64,000 bases of DNA from Hermodice carunculata (lineage: Eukaryota > Annelida > Polychaeta > Eunicida > Amphinomidae): positions 97,714,005 to 97,778,004 of the forward strand of contig OZ026621.1 in assembly GCA_964020975.1 (NCBI GenBank), given 5' to 3'. The translations under genes were made by a program, and so were the position numbers. The notes beneath the pieces were generated by a model that was not told where the DNA came from, did not search any database, and saw only the letters and a list, made by a program, of their open reading frames with translations. Below, piece after piece: positions 36,130 to 48,320 of this stretch (positions within the stretch are counted from its first letter, which is position 1; each line of letters starts with the position of its first letter).

Positions 36130-37796
36130 ATCATAGGATGTTACATCGTAACCCTAACTTTAAGTGTAAGTAAGAGTAAAAATCTAATAAAAGAACTTAT
36201 GAAATGAATCAAAGACATTCACAAAGAGTTTTATGTATTACTTGATGACACGTGTCCTAGTCTGGCACCATGTATCGTATCGATAAATGATGGCATAATT
36301 GAATAAATGTACATACAGAAAGGTGTTTTGTTTTGAATTACAGTGTGTATGAAAATGTAAGAGATGTTGTAAATTCGTGCTGCTATATAGATGAGGTACT
36401 AGCTATATAACCCAGATGCTGGACAGAACATGGCCTGTGCAGCGTAAGTTGAGTTGATCGTGGAATACAATAAACCAGTATACCATATGATACAGATCAA
36501 ATAGTGTCAAGAAGGTGAAGCATTTTAGTTTCCCCAACATTATACTACAAGATCTTTCCATTGCGTTGTAGACTGTATGAGAGTATTAGTAAGTTTATCA
36601 ACAGGTTACTTAATATTACAAGTGGTGGTTGAACCATCATACATAAAGATATAACAGTAAAGTATGGTTATAAAGTGACATGTGAACAGTAATATGTTTC
36701 AAGGCACTAAGCAAATGTACCTGTAATTTCGATCAAAGCCTTAACTCCTGTCTGTAGCACCACACAAGTTTACGATTTGACGCAAATAGTCTACACCAGT
36801 ATCACTTGCAAAGGGCTTTTATCAAGAAATAAAATTCTACTTTTCCACTAACCAAGCCATGACATATATTTTTTATCTGTCAAGTTCACTATCATTTTGG
36901 AAAATTTTGGCATTAGACTTGTACATCTATCGAAAATCATACAAGAGTTATACATTCGTGTTTAAGGCAAAATCTTCTCCTCAATCTTTAAATTGATTTA
37001 TCTGTTAAAGACAATGAAGTCAATTAATGGGTTCATCAATACCTTGTCTGTGGGCCATGTTCGATGGAGCAATAAACTTGTGACGTCAAAGGTATAATTT
37101 GGTGGCTTTCTTTATACAAATATAGTCGAAATAAAACATTACGTCAAGAGAATTAAATTGGAGTACCCATATTTGTCTATAGATGACTCACTGCACCTAC
37201 AAGAACCCAAATGATAAAACATTGAGGTGATAATGCATACAGATTGAAAGGTCGCCTCTCCAAAAAAAACCCGACGATTGGTTGCGCTTGTTACAAGCCA
37301 AACGGATCTGGTGCTTCAGTGAAGACCAAAGTTATGTTTGAGCTGTGGGGTAGGTGTGCTGGATAATGAGCTGATAGTCCTGGTACAGGGGCTACTGGAT
37401 GTGCTAGGATGCTTTGAGGCTGTAGATTGCACAGTGGTCATTGTCTTGCAATTATTCGCTACATATTTCACTTACCCAGGACCGTTGTGAAGCATTTATT
37501 TTCATCACTCTCCAAGAATAAATAAATTAGTAAATACAGCTGCGAGTTAGCTAATACTTTGGGCAGTCTGTAAAATAACTTATTTGGACAGGCTCAGTCT
37601 GCAAGGGGCAGTTCCTGCCTTACACTTAGCCCACGATAGTGCTCTTTTAATTAATGTGTGTATCAACACACACTTTTCTGTTTTTCCTAAAGTTCTCTCC
37701 TTCCTTCTTTCACCCTTTGGCACCCAGACATGTTGTTTTTCCTCAGGTTCTTTACGGTGTCTCGGTGCCAACCCAGACATACTGTTTTCTCAAAAT
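36130..37796. other. No gene recognised
   Basis: AT-rich sequence with short frames only. Confidence 0.4.
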
Positions 37797-37886
37797 TCTT
37801 CCTTCCTTTCTTTCTTTCTTTCCTTCTTCTTCTTCTTCTTCTTCTTCTTCTTCTTCTTCTTCTTCTTCTTCTTCTTCTTCTTCTTT
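37797..37886. repeat. (TTC)n microsatellite
   Basis: A CTTT-type lead-in, then about 20 TTC units. Confidence 0.95.
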
Positions 37887-37989
37887 CCACCACAAAATTT
37901 GTCCAGAGCTTTTCTCAGAAATAGTGCAAGCTACAATATTTGAATTTGGCATGGTAACAGAGCTAGTAGGGAAGTTGACTATCTGATTT

Positions 37990-38410
37990 GAAATAAACAG
38001 CATGATTAAAATTAGGCAAATTATGGTCATTCAAAAATGTAAAAGCTCCATATTTTCCAAACTATTACAGATAGACACAAATTTCAATGTTCATGTATAG
38101 TTTTGTGACACCTAACAATACAATGGAGAGCTAAAAAAGCTGTGGAATTTCAAATCATGCTTATTAGGGGCATTTTTAGCTTAGCTCAGGAACAAGTGGT
38201 GTCATTTTCAAGGATATATGCGGCCTTCCTGGACAGCACCTTGCCCTACTACAGAGAAACAAAAAAAATTCAATATGCATGTATAGGTTTGCGACACCTG
38301 CCAAATAATTGACAGAAAATGAATGTTTTTACTTCAGGGAAATTTCCAAGCTTGACTAAGGAGCAAGTGGGTTCATTATTCAAGGATATATGGGCCCTTC
38401 TCTTTCGTAT
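37990..38410 (+). repeat. Family B-like core repeats
   Basis: Units with 'ttccaaactattacagataga', 'tgtgacacctaacaata' and 'caaggatatatg' recur. The same words return at 39210-40260. Confidence 0.55.
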
Positions 38411-39072
38411 GCATGCAAGAATAGATCTGCTCCATGTTCCCCTTAGTGCTGGACAGAGCTGAGGTGTCTAGCTGGTCTGTGTTTGCCTGAGGCTATTATT
38501 CTGCTAGGCTTATCAGTCCCAAGGGATCAAAGGCGCTGGACTTCTAGGCAGAACAAGCCTGAGCGTACACTCTGTTAAAAATAGACTACATACAGTGCTG
38601 GGCTGGCTAGACCCATCAACATATGATCTTCCAGTCCTCAATGACTAATTTCACAACTTTGTGAATTTTGAAACAGTGTGTGGATTTGTGTCATCTCAGT
38701 GAACACTTTGATGTCTTTGTTTTTTCTTGTAACCAGTGAGATGAAGCCTGTTCTTCATAGCCAATACTGAGATAGTATAGTGTTTGTCTCAGTTCACAGG
38801 TAGATGTACAGGTAGTTTCGAGACAGCTTCTGTTAAAATTTGTTCATGTAATAACAGAAGAAAGACAGATTTGTATTGCATGTATACACATCCCCTTGAA
38901 TTATAATATGTATACACTGTACATTTATATGTGCATGTATGAATAATGCACATGTACATGCACATATACTCATCCATACTGCCCAGAAGGGCTAACCCTC
39001 TCAGGAGTAGGCACTTTTCTCTGGTCCCAAGGGAGCCCACTGCAGAGAGGTTTCACTGTATGAGTAAACACA
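38411..39072. other. No gene recognised
   Basis: Nothing supported in this stretch. Confidence 0.4.
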
Positions 39073-39148
39073 GTCTTTCTTTCTTTCTTTCTTTCTTCCT
39101 TCCTTCCTTCCTTCCTTCTTTCTTTTTTTCTTTCTTTCGTTTTCTTTC
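39073..39148. repeat. (CTTT)n/(CTTC)n microsatellite
   Basis: Mixed CTTT and CTTC units ending in a T-rich edge. Confidence 0.9.
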
Positions 39149-39209
39149 TCCTTCTTGACCAAGTCAGTCCTGAGTTGTTTTTTTCAGACATTATTTTTCC
39201 AGAAAAGCA

Positions 39210-40260
39210 CCAAACTTTCTATGGTAACTGACCTTACTTGTGAAATTGTGCATCTCATTTGGAATAAAATGATGTTTCAAATTATGCAAAGTTAGGGGCA
39301 AGTGAAATTTTAAATGCTCTATAACTTCTAAACTATTATAGATAGACTAAATATTTAGACTTGTGACACCTGCCAGTATAATGGACAGTATATCAGTTAT
39401 AGAATTTCAAATAATGCTAAAAAAAAGAGGCATTGAAAAATTTCAAAGTTGAATATCTCGAAAACTATTATACATACAGATGCCATTCCAACTTCAATCT
39501 ATAGATTGTGGCACAGGTGCATCCACTTAACCACGAACCAAAGCTGTAGGATTTTAGTTTATGCAAATACGGTAAATACGCAAAATTTAAATCTTCAATA
39601 GCTTCAAAATTATTGAAGATAGAGGTGGCATTTCAATTTATGGGTTTGCGACATAGCCCCATCCAATGAACCATAAACCAAAGTTGTAGGCTTTTGATTC
39701 ATGCAAATTAAGCAAATACACAAAATTAAAATGTTGAATTGCTTCAAAACTATTATAGATGGTAATTTCATTCAAACTTCACTTTATAAGTTTCTGACAA
39801 GGCCACATCAAATGAGCCAGGAACCAAAATTATGACACTCAAATTTATAAACTTAGGTTCATACACGAAATTTAGATTAACGTTGAACAATGGTAAAGTG
39901 TATCATTTCAAACTATTCTTACTTTGAAGGCAACCAGAAAGATTTGCTGTTAGGCAAATTATCTTTTTTAGTTTCTTTCTTTCCATATCTGGAGTTTTTC
40001 TCAGACACTAATATTCCCACAACCACCAAACTTGCCCTGGTGACTGACCTACCAATGAAATTGTGCACCTGGTTTGGAATAGCTATGATGTATTGAATTA
40101 GGCAAATTAGGGGCAAATAAAGTTATAAAAGCTCCATATCTTCAAAAATTTTATGCATAGACACAAAGTTTAAACTTACAGATGTAGGTTTTAGACAATT
40201 GGCAAATCCAATAGCATACAATCAAAGCTTGGGTAATTTAAATGTATGCTACATTCACCG
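39210..40260 (+). repeat. Family B-like core repeats with hairpin
   Basis: About seven diverged units with 'cttcaaaactattatagataga', 'tttgcgacatagcccc' and 'gaaccaaagttgtagg'. Near 39950 the hairpin ATTTGC-tgttag-GCAAAT repeats the end hairpin of family B. So a second element end lies inside this block. Confidence 0.6.
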
Positions 40261-40429
40261 AATTTGTCCACAATCCACATTTAAGCCTTCCGCTGCTTGT
40301 TGAATGATCTACTGCTTGACATTCATGGTGCCAGGCAACCATTTTGCATTCATAATTGATTAGCTTGAACCTGTCTCACAGGCAGCCTTGTGTCCATGCA
40401 GGCTAGGTGTATGGTTTGGAAGGTTTGGG

Positions 40430-41693
40430 TCATGTAGCAATGGGGGGGGGGGACTCCCAACAAGTGTGTAATGAGGTTCTTAATAAAATACAGAGAATCT
40501 CCCTCTGTTCATGCAAAACATGCAAGGAGGGCTTCCCAACTGGTATGATAGCTTTATCATCCAAACACTCAAAGTGTGCCCACTCTCTGAATTTTATTGC
40601 CATAAATTTCAAGAATATTAATTGATTATAACAGTATTCTGAGTCTTTGTGTTTGCTCCTGAGGATACACTGTTGCACATGTTATTTTACATCAAACCTT
40701 CCTGTATCAGACATGGCTGATTTTGTGTATGGATTCAGTGGTTGAAAATTAAGCCTGATCCAAGACGTGGAGGGGCACAGGGGTGTCACCTGGTAATCTT
40801 TGCAGAATTTGATCCCGTAGATGGCGTAAACCATCTACGGGATCATGGGTAAATACAATGCTTCTCCATGCCTCCATTCATGAACCACTGCATTCTCTTC
40901 TAAACCTTTCTAGTTCTGACCAAAACTGATCGAACTTTGGGTTTTTAACTTTACCGTTTGTAGCATGAAGACCAAGTAAAAAGTCTGTGTCATCACTAAT
41001 CAACAAGAAATCAACTACCCTGTCATTAACTTTTGCTTTAGTTTGGTTTTCTGCAGCATGTTCATAACCCATCATGTGAAACATATTTTGTATGATTGCA
41101 GGCTGAAGATATTTGTATATGTATTCAAAAATTCTCTTCTGATAGTTCGGGTAGCAAATGTGGGAATAAGTTTTCCTATGTAATTCATTAATTGGAGATG
41201 ACGTGTGCTATCACAGTCATCTTTTGATGCAGGAAGTTTCCAAAAGAAAGTACTGTTTCCAAGATATTTTCCATGACAGTAACAGAACTTTGAACATGGA
41301 AAAGAAAAAGCATTTTTCAGGCCATTAATCCAATTCCTTCTTTCAGATTTCTCTTTCGGTTCAAACGATTGCAATGAAATAAATTGATCTACATCCAGCA
41401 ATTCCATAGTTTCACACAAGCTTCCATATTCAGGTAACACTTTTGTTCCAACCTAATACTCAAGAATTTCAAGCATCCACTCATCTTTAAGTCCACGCAC
41501 TGGCACAGTTGATGCATGCTGAGCAGTTGTTCGTTCACTCTGCATGTCCAAAAAGGTTTGGTATTTATTCAAGGCATCATGGAGATCAGCCACAACACTG
41601 CAAAATGATTTGAATTTGTCCACCATGAATGAAGGTACCATAAGAATTTCTGCAAGGTTTGAGACTTGAGCCTGTAGATCTTTACTGGGAAGC
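40430..41693 (-). pseudogene. Transposase-like gene of unknown family, broken
   Basis: Read on the minus strand, four coding blocks follow in order. The first starts at 41693 right after a strong splice acceptor (T-rich tract plus TTGCAG) with 'LPSKDLQAQVSNLAEILMVP'. It is followed by 'CYCHGKYLGNSTFFWKLPAS', 'DFLLISDDTDFLLGLHATNG', 'STSWIRLNFQPLNPYTKSAM' and, last, 'WAHFECLDDKAIIPVGKPS'. The last block resembles the C.DDK....VGEP word of repetitive, transposase-like proteins that recur in molluscs and cnidarians. I cannot name the family and have not shown that it is a transposase. The copy is clearly broken, with several stops and frame changes. Confidence 0.5.
40811..40844. repeat. Perfect 34 bp palindrome with 14 bp stem
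   Basis: GATCCCGTAGATGG (40811-40824) and CCATCTACGGGATC (40831-40844) are exact complements around CGTAAA. It lies within the transposase-like fossil. Confidence 0.95.
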
Positions 41694-41744
41694 TGCAAAA
41701 AAGAAAAAAAAGCATAAATTTTCACTAAACAAATTCAAACTAAA

Positions 41745-42432
41745 GTGAACTATTATCCCCACCAAGTTTGAAGTCAATCTGGCCAACGATTTTGGAGATG
41801 AGGTCAAACTAGAGCTCTCTGATAACAAAGTGATCAATAAAATACCACTGCAACCGCAACAACCTGTACCTTTGATATTCCTTTTCCAATTTGCACTTGG
41901 AGATATCTCATGTAACTGAAAGTCCTGTCTTCATGCAAATGTGACCATAATCCCTAGTAGCTGTGCCCAGTTTGAATAAGGTAGGTCCAATAGTATATCA
42001 GAGAAATTAAGCACAAAAGATTGCATTCAAATAAAAGGACCGTGTCTTGGGCAATAAATCACTTTGCACTCTGAGATATATAATTTATCTATAATTCCTG
42101 CCTTCATGCACATCTACCCATGGTGCCTAGTAACCGTGCCAAGTTTAAAAGAAATTGGTACAATAGTATAGGAGGAGTTGCAAACACAAAATTCCATCTG
42201 ATAGATGGGGTACATCACAAACACAAATCACTCTGCACTCGGAGATGTCTAACATACTTGAAATTTCTGTCTATATGCACATCTACCTATCATGCCCAGT
42301 AACTGTAAGAAGTTTTAAAGAAATTGGTGCAATAGTATCGGAGGAGTTGCACACACAAGAGTGTGTCTACAGACGGACACACAGCCGAGCTCATTCCAGT
42401 ATACCCCCCAAACTTCCGTTTGCGGGGGTATA
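41745..42432 (+). mobile_element. Family C element with 3' hairpin
   Basis: Core units of 169-173 bp (marker 'cttggagatat' at 41897, 42070, 42239) carry 'catgcccagtaactgt', 'gaaagaaattggtgcaatag' and 'ggaggagttgcacacacaag'. The 3' end is ACAGACGGACACACAGCC, then a hairpin: TATACCCCC (42400-42408) / GGGGGTATA (42424-42432) with inner CAAAC/GTTTG. It has no coding capacity. Confidence 0.7.
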
Positions 42433-42516
42433 AAAAGTGAATTACCATTGCAATGCCCCTTGACTTACATAGCTATCAATAGGAAAGTATGCACTGACCA
42501 ACAAGTACCCAAATTG
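42433..42516 (+). repeat. Left part of a family A core split by an insertion
   Basis: 'gtgaattaccattgcaatgcccc' to 'aagtacccaaattg' is a family A core monomer. It stops where the inserted family A element begins at 42517 and core sequence resumes at 44663. Confidence 0.65.
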
Positions 42517-44662
42517 AACAAGAAGGCTGTGTGAACAGCCCATGCTCAGCTGACCTAGACATTCATCACATTTGCAGCTCTGTGAACTCGGGAAAGGATC
42601 AAGGTCACCCATGTTCTGAGTAAGTCTTACCTTTCAAGAAGAACACTAACATTTGCAACATCAAGGTTCAAGTAATTCTCAAGTTATAGCGAAGAGAAAA
42701 ATTTATGTATGTTGCACTGTGACCCCAGAAACCAGGTCAAGGTCATTCATATACTGTCAAGCATGACCTTCATAAAGAAACATTCACATGTGCAGCATCA
42801 CGGTACTAACTCAAAACAGATCTCAAGTTATCAAATAAACAGTACATTTCGTGTCAGTTGACTGTTGTCCTGTGAATTAGCATTAAAATGCCCATTCACT
42901 TACATACTAATCAATAGAAAAGCTGCATTGACCGATAAGTACCCGAATTGAAAATCCTTAAAAATCAGGAATCCAAAGCAGTGCCACCTAGTAAACAACT
43001 TTGTTTGACCCTTCCACAAGAACATATCCATCACATTTCAGCTTAATCTGAGCGAGGGTTCTGAGAGCAAGTGAAAAATAGCAAAACCATACACAAAATT
43101 CATTAAAAAAAAAAAATTGCAGCGCAACCTGGTGAAGAAATTGGGAACTAGATGTCCCTGGGAGTGTCAGTGTATAATATCAAATCAATTGGGTGTGCAG
43201 TTTCAGAGAAGAGATGTTTTCAAGATTTGCCCCCCAAATAACCAAAGAATCCATAAAAAATCCAAAAATCAATAGAGCGTGACCATTTGAAGAAACTTGG
43301 TTGAGATCCACCCAATGCACATCCCCACCAAGTTTGAAGTAAATCTGGTCACAATTATTCAAGTTATAACCATTACAAGAAATTCCCATGTAAAACTTTC
43401 CTATTAAAACTTTTGTAAAGATTTTTGAAAAACAAATAATAAAAAAGTCCAAAATTCATTGGAACAAACCTGGTAGACACCCACCCAAGGTATATCCCCA
43501 TCAAGTTTGAAATAAATCTGGATGACAGTTTTTTTGGAGAAGTCGAAAATGTAAATTAGCATTAGAATGCCCATACACTTGCATGTTAATCAATAGGAAA
43601 GGCGCATTTACCGAAAAGGAGCCGAATTGAAAAAATCATTAAACATCAGGAATCTGCAGCATTCCCACATTGTGAACGACATTGTTTCACCCTTCCACAA
43701 GAAACATATCCACCACGGTATAGCTTTATCTGAGTGACGGTTCTGACCAAGAAGTCGAGAATAGCTATAACACAAAAAAAATCATTAAAAATTAGAAAAA
43801 AAGTGCAGCGCCACCTGGAGAACAAATTAAGAAATAGGAGTCACTAGGTCTCTTCCTGTGTGATATCAAAGCAATTGGGTAAGCAGTTTTGGAGACGATT
43901 TTTTTAACATTCGTCCAAAAAAAAAACAAATAAAAATTCATTAAAAATCCAAAAATCACTGGAGCATGACCATTTGAAAAACCTGGTAGAAACCCACCCA
44001 AGGTACATCCCCACCAAGTTTGAAGTTAATCTGGATGACAGTTTTAGAGGAAAAGTCATAAATGTGAATTAGCATTAGAATGTCCATTGACTTGCATAGT
44101 AATCAATAGGAAAGCTGCATTGAACGAGAAGTACCCGAATTGAAAAAATCGTTAAAAATCAGGAATCTGCAGGATTCTCACACAGTGAACAACTTTGTTT
44201 GACTGTTCCACAAGGAACATATCCACCATGTTTCAGCTTAATCTGAGTGACGGTTCTGGAGAAGAAGTCGAAAATGGCTATAACACACAAAAATTAATAA
44301 AAATTAGAAAAAAATTGCAGCGCCATCTGGTGAACAATTAAGAACTAGGAGTCCAAGGGAGTGTTCCTGTGTGATATCAAAGCAATTGGGTGAGCAGTTT
44401 CGTAGAAGAAGCTTTTTTCAGATTTTTTCAAAAACGAACAACAAAAATTAAATAAAAATAAAAAAATTGCTGGACCGTGACCATCTGAACCAACTTGGTA
44501 GATACTCAGCCAAGGCACATCCCCACCAAGTTTGAAGTGGATCTGGCTGACGGTTTCGGAGAGGAAGTCGAAAATGTGAATTGTGAATGGACGACGGACA
44601 ACAGACGGATGACGGATGCCTCACCCTCCTCAAAGCTCAGCTGAATTATCAGCTGAACTAAA
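42517..44662 (+). mobile_element. Family A element, complete-looking, nested
   Basis: It starts AACAAGAAGGCTGTGTGAAC with the hairpin GGCTGT/ACAGCC, then CTCAGCTGAC (42545-42554). After the unique 5' module come about three ~520 bp core units and the tail 'gacgacggacaacagacgga'. The end is the hairpin TCAGCTGA-atta-TCAGCTGA (44637-44656) followed by ACTAA. It has no coding capacity; movement would need a partner element. Confidence 0.7.
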
Positions 44663-45017
44663 ACAATAGAAAAAAAACCCAGCACCATCTGTTGAACAAA
44701 TTAAGGTTTGGGGGTCCCCAGAAGTATCCGTATGCAATTTCAAAGCAATTGGCCAAGCAGTTTCAGAGGAGATTTTTTTTTTTTTTTAAATTTCCCCCAA
44801 AAATGAACAGCAAAAAAAAAATTTAAAATCACTGGACCATGCCCATTTGAACAAGCTTGGTAGAGACCCACCCAAGGCAAATCCCCACCAAGTTTGCACT
44901 GGATCTGGCTGACAGTTTCAGAGAAGAATAGAAAATGTGAATTGTTAACGGACGGACAGACGATGGACGGAGGACCATAAGATAAGCTCAGCTGACTGAC
45001 AAGTCAGCTCTGCTAAT
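44663..45017 (+). repeat. Right part of the split family A element
   Basis: Core sequence resumes ('cccagcaccatctgttgaac') and ends with its own tail 'gacggacagacgatggac'. The perfect hairpin TCAGCTGACT-GACA-AGTCAGCT (44988-45009) follows, then CTAA. Confidence 0.7.
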
Positions 45018-45745
45018 AATACACTTGGTCGTCCTAATAGTTGATTGAGTTGTGGTGACTATAAGTTGTATATGCAGGGTTTTCCCCAGTTTTGGGGAGA
45101 AGAAAGGTGGTGAACCTGACGGCAACATTGAATTTCTTGTTCCAGGACAGATCTTGACCAAATGTTCCATGAATATTACTAAATTAACATACTTTTTGAT
45201 GAAAAAGGAGAAAGGTGGTAAAAAGCTGAAATGTAGTTAAGAAAAGATGAAAGGTGGGCCATCTTTGAGCTTATAATGTGGGGAAAATACTTATATGTTT
45301 AGGAATGTTTCCCATGTCTAATAGTGGATTGAATTGTGGTCACCATAAGTGGTATATGTAAATGTTCCCTATGCTTTTTTTCTGAATTGTATACGGTAGT
45401 CTTTATGGAATAACAGTATGCCTGAAAATGCTTTCCTTCATTAGTGACAATTGCAAAGTCCCTCTGTAGTACTTTGCATGTAATTTATACTTCCTTTGAG
45501 ACACCACCTGCTTTGTGAGCATGGTTAAGATGTGACTGAAGTCTTTTGTCTGAATGAACTTGTCATGCATATATGTCATATGTAGATAATACACTTGGTC
45601 ATCCTAATAGTTGATTGAGTTGTGGGCACCATTTATAAGTGCTATGTATTTAGGAATGTTTCCTATGTCTAATAGTGGATTGAGTTGCAGTCACCACAAT
45701 TGGTATATATAAATGTTCCCTATGTATGTTCTGAATTGTATACAG
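45018..45745 (+). repeat. Family G repeats
   Basis: The phrase 'taatagtggattgagttgtggtcaccataagtgg' in variants occurs near 45030, 45318, 45606 and 45670, and in reverse near 48220-48310. Ends are not clear. Confidence 0.55.
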
Positions 45746-47290
45746 TAATCCTCGTTTAAAAGACCATTCTGTCAAGAAACCACCTCCTTCGTTAGTGACA
45801 ATTGCAACTATTTGTTCAAATAGTTTGGGAGGCCGTAATAATCCTGGGAGGTCATTGTAATACTGTGCTATTTCATTTACAAAATTATTTTCGGACATTC
45901 ATTATAATTGGAGCGGTTTCCAGGACAGTGTGCAAATTTTACTTAATAGGAATTGATCGATGTTGAATCTCCATCCAAATTGCATTTTAGTCTTTTTCTA
46001 TGATCATTATGTTATCTTACCAGCGGACTTATTGTTACGGACACTTTTTAAAGAATAACACTACCTTTCAGGCTGCACAAAAATTTATGAACTTTACATT
46101 ATATTGTCACTTCCGTGTACAACACTGGAAATACTTATAGACCTCTTTACACCCACTTAATGTACACACATTTCAATACAAGCTGCTCCCGACCTTCCCC
46201 TGATGAAGGCCCAAGGGGCGCCAAAACTAGTTGGGAGGGGAGCTTTTCAATTTTTAATATACATCGTAGTTTGCTCTTTATTTCAGACATAGAGGATAGG
46301 TCTGTTGATATTGTTCTACTTTTACTTTCAAATAGAGAGTAATAACAGCTTTTTTTTAAATTGGGCTTCATTCTTGTAAAAAATATATAAAATAAGCATA
46401 AACTTATAATCTTTGCAAAGTGTTTTGCATATATGGGGGGTCTATGGCAGTTTCTCAGAGGTTTCTCTTGGCCATGGGTCCTCTCCACTATGAAGTTGGC
46501 CAGATTGTGCATCTTAAGGGGAGCGATAACATTATCTCCATCTCAATGAATTGGAATTCGACAACTACCAATCAATGAATCTCGGCAACAGGACACTCCA
46601 TGGTCTTACTACTACTAGGCCTACTCGATGCCGATGGCGATTCTTCGGCCGAGTGGTCATGCAATGATGCAAGGCCGTCATGGCAAGTCACACTGTTCCA
46701 AAGAATCCATCTGCCCCTCCATCCATACAGGTGGAACGATTTACGCGTCCAAGTGACTAAGAATTGAAAAATAGTGCTGGACAATGTACATCAAAGTCCA
46801 CTGACAGGCAAACTGCTTGGCCTTGGATAGTAAAGCAGTCCACTTCCATGTTTACATGCTTGCCACGCCATCTGTGTGAAAATCTGAATAATTCCATAGC
46901 CTTGACCTTGTAAATCGTGTTAAAAAGTAACATTATGGTCATGTTCTCCATTCAATTTCGTTCACAATAAAATGTTCCAGTGCTCCTTGTAGACATCTGC
47001 TTCTTCTCTGCTCATGATAAAGTGCAATAGTGGCGAAGTACATCCTTAACGTTCACATGTCCCATGTGAAATCAACAGTATCCTCGAGCTATGAAAAAGT
47101 AAGTTGTTGCCATGCACCGCGTCCTTGTTAGCCGAGGCAGTTCTTTCAAATATAGCCGCTAGATAGCAGTAATCTTCACCTACAGACTGATGGGCCTGGA
47201 CCTGATGTTGATCTTTGTTGTGCCAGTATGATTTTTACAGTCTTTTAGGAGGTTCATCATGATAGAAAAGTGATTAAAACCTTTAACTCG
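45746..47290. other. No gene supported
   Basis: On the minus strand, 46572-46950 contains two open stretches, one ending 'SSSKTMECPVAEIH', behind a possible acceptor near 46768. Neither gives a family, so I do not call an exon. A CTGATGA-type word lies at 46200. Confidence 0.35.
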
Positions 47291-47387
47291 GGGTTTGTGC
47301 TTGTACCCTGACACGGCCACCAGCACAACACCCTCGCCTTCAGCTTGGGTGTTGTGCTGGTGCTGGTCAGGGTACAGGCACAAACCC
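47291..47387. repeat. 97 bp foldback
   Basis: GGGTTTGTGC (47291-47300) pairs with GCACAAACCC (47378-47387). The pairing continues inward with TGTACCCTGAC / GTCAGGGTACA and AGCACAACACCC / GGGTGTTGTGCT. Nearly the whole segment folds. Confidence 0.85.
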
Positions 47388-47509
47388 ATCCTTGGCGGTA
47401 TTAATCCCTTAATTTATACCTGCTTTCAGAGACCCCCTGCTTTGTGAGATCATTTAACCAAAAGACGATCACATAAAGCAAGTGGTCTCTCAAAGGAGGT
47501 ATAAACTAG

Positions 47510-48200
47510 GGCCATCTGATCACAAGCGATCGAATACTCCCTGCACCAGCAAGAAGCTGGACCTCTGATATTTCTTTTTCCACTTTGCACTTGGAGATAT
47601 CTCATGTATCTGAAATTCCTGTCTTCGTACACATGTACCCTTCATGCCTAGTAACTAAGCCAAGTTTGAAAGAAGTAGGTCTAATAGTAAAGGAGGTGTT
47701 ACGCACACAAGATTGAATTTGAATAGACGTGCCGCATTTCGGGCAATAATCACTTTGTACTTGGAGATATCTAATTTATCTATAATTCCTGCCTTCATGA
47801 ACATCTACCCATCATGCCTAGTAACTGTGCCCAGTTTGAAAGACATTGGTGCAATAGTATAGGAGGAGTTGCACACACAAGATTGCATCTGATAGATGGG
47901 GTGCATCACAAACACAAATCTCTGTGTACTTGGAGATATCAACCATCTCTAAAATTCCTGTCTTTATGCACATCTAACCATCATGCTCAGTTACTGTGAC
48001 AAGTTTGAAAGAAATTGGTGCAACAGTATAGGAGGAGTTGCACACACAAGATTGTATCTGATAGATGGGGTGCCTCACAAACACAAATCACTATGCACTC
48101 AGAGATATCTACGATTTAAAATTCCAGTCTTTATGCAGATCTATCTATCATGCCCAGTAACTATACGAAGTTTGAAAGAAATTGGTGCACCAGTGTAGGA
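47510..48200 (+). mobile_element. Family C element, second copy
   Basis: The left end reads 'ccatctgatcacaagcgatcg'. Core markers 'ttggagatat' lie at 47591, 47761, 47930 and 48099, so the unit is 169-170 bp. The 3' hairpin seen in the first copy is missing; the block ends at a short GAAA run. Confidence 0.7.
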
Positions 48201-48204
48201 AAGA

Positions 48205-48320
48205 AAGAAAGACACAGCCACAAAGCAATCCACTATTAGGATGACCAAGTGAAATATATACCACTTATGATGACCACCACTCAATCCACTATTAGGATGA
48301 CCAAGTGTATTATATACCTT
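48205..48320 (-). repeat. Family G, reversed, two short copies
   Basis: 'caatccactattaggatgaccaagtg' occurs twice (about 48227 and 48281), reverse complement of the 45 kb copies. Confidence 0.65.

Noticed and set aside
37584-38030. Poly-Ser, poly-Leu, poly-Glu and poly-Arg frames
   Set aside because: All are readings of the (TTC)n tract.
46572-46950. Two minus-strand coding-like stretches with a possible acceptor
   Set aside because: Frames conflict, no family is recognised and no donor or start supports a gene model.
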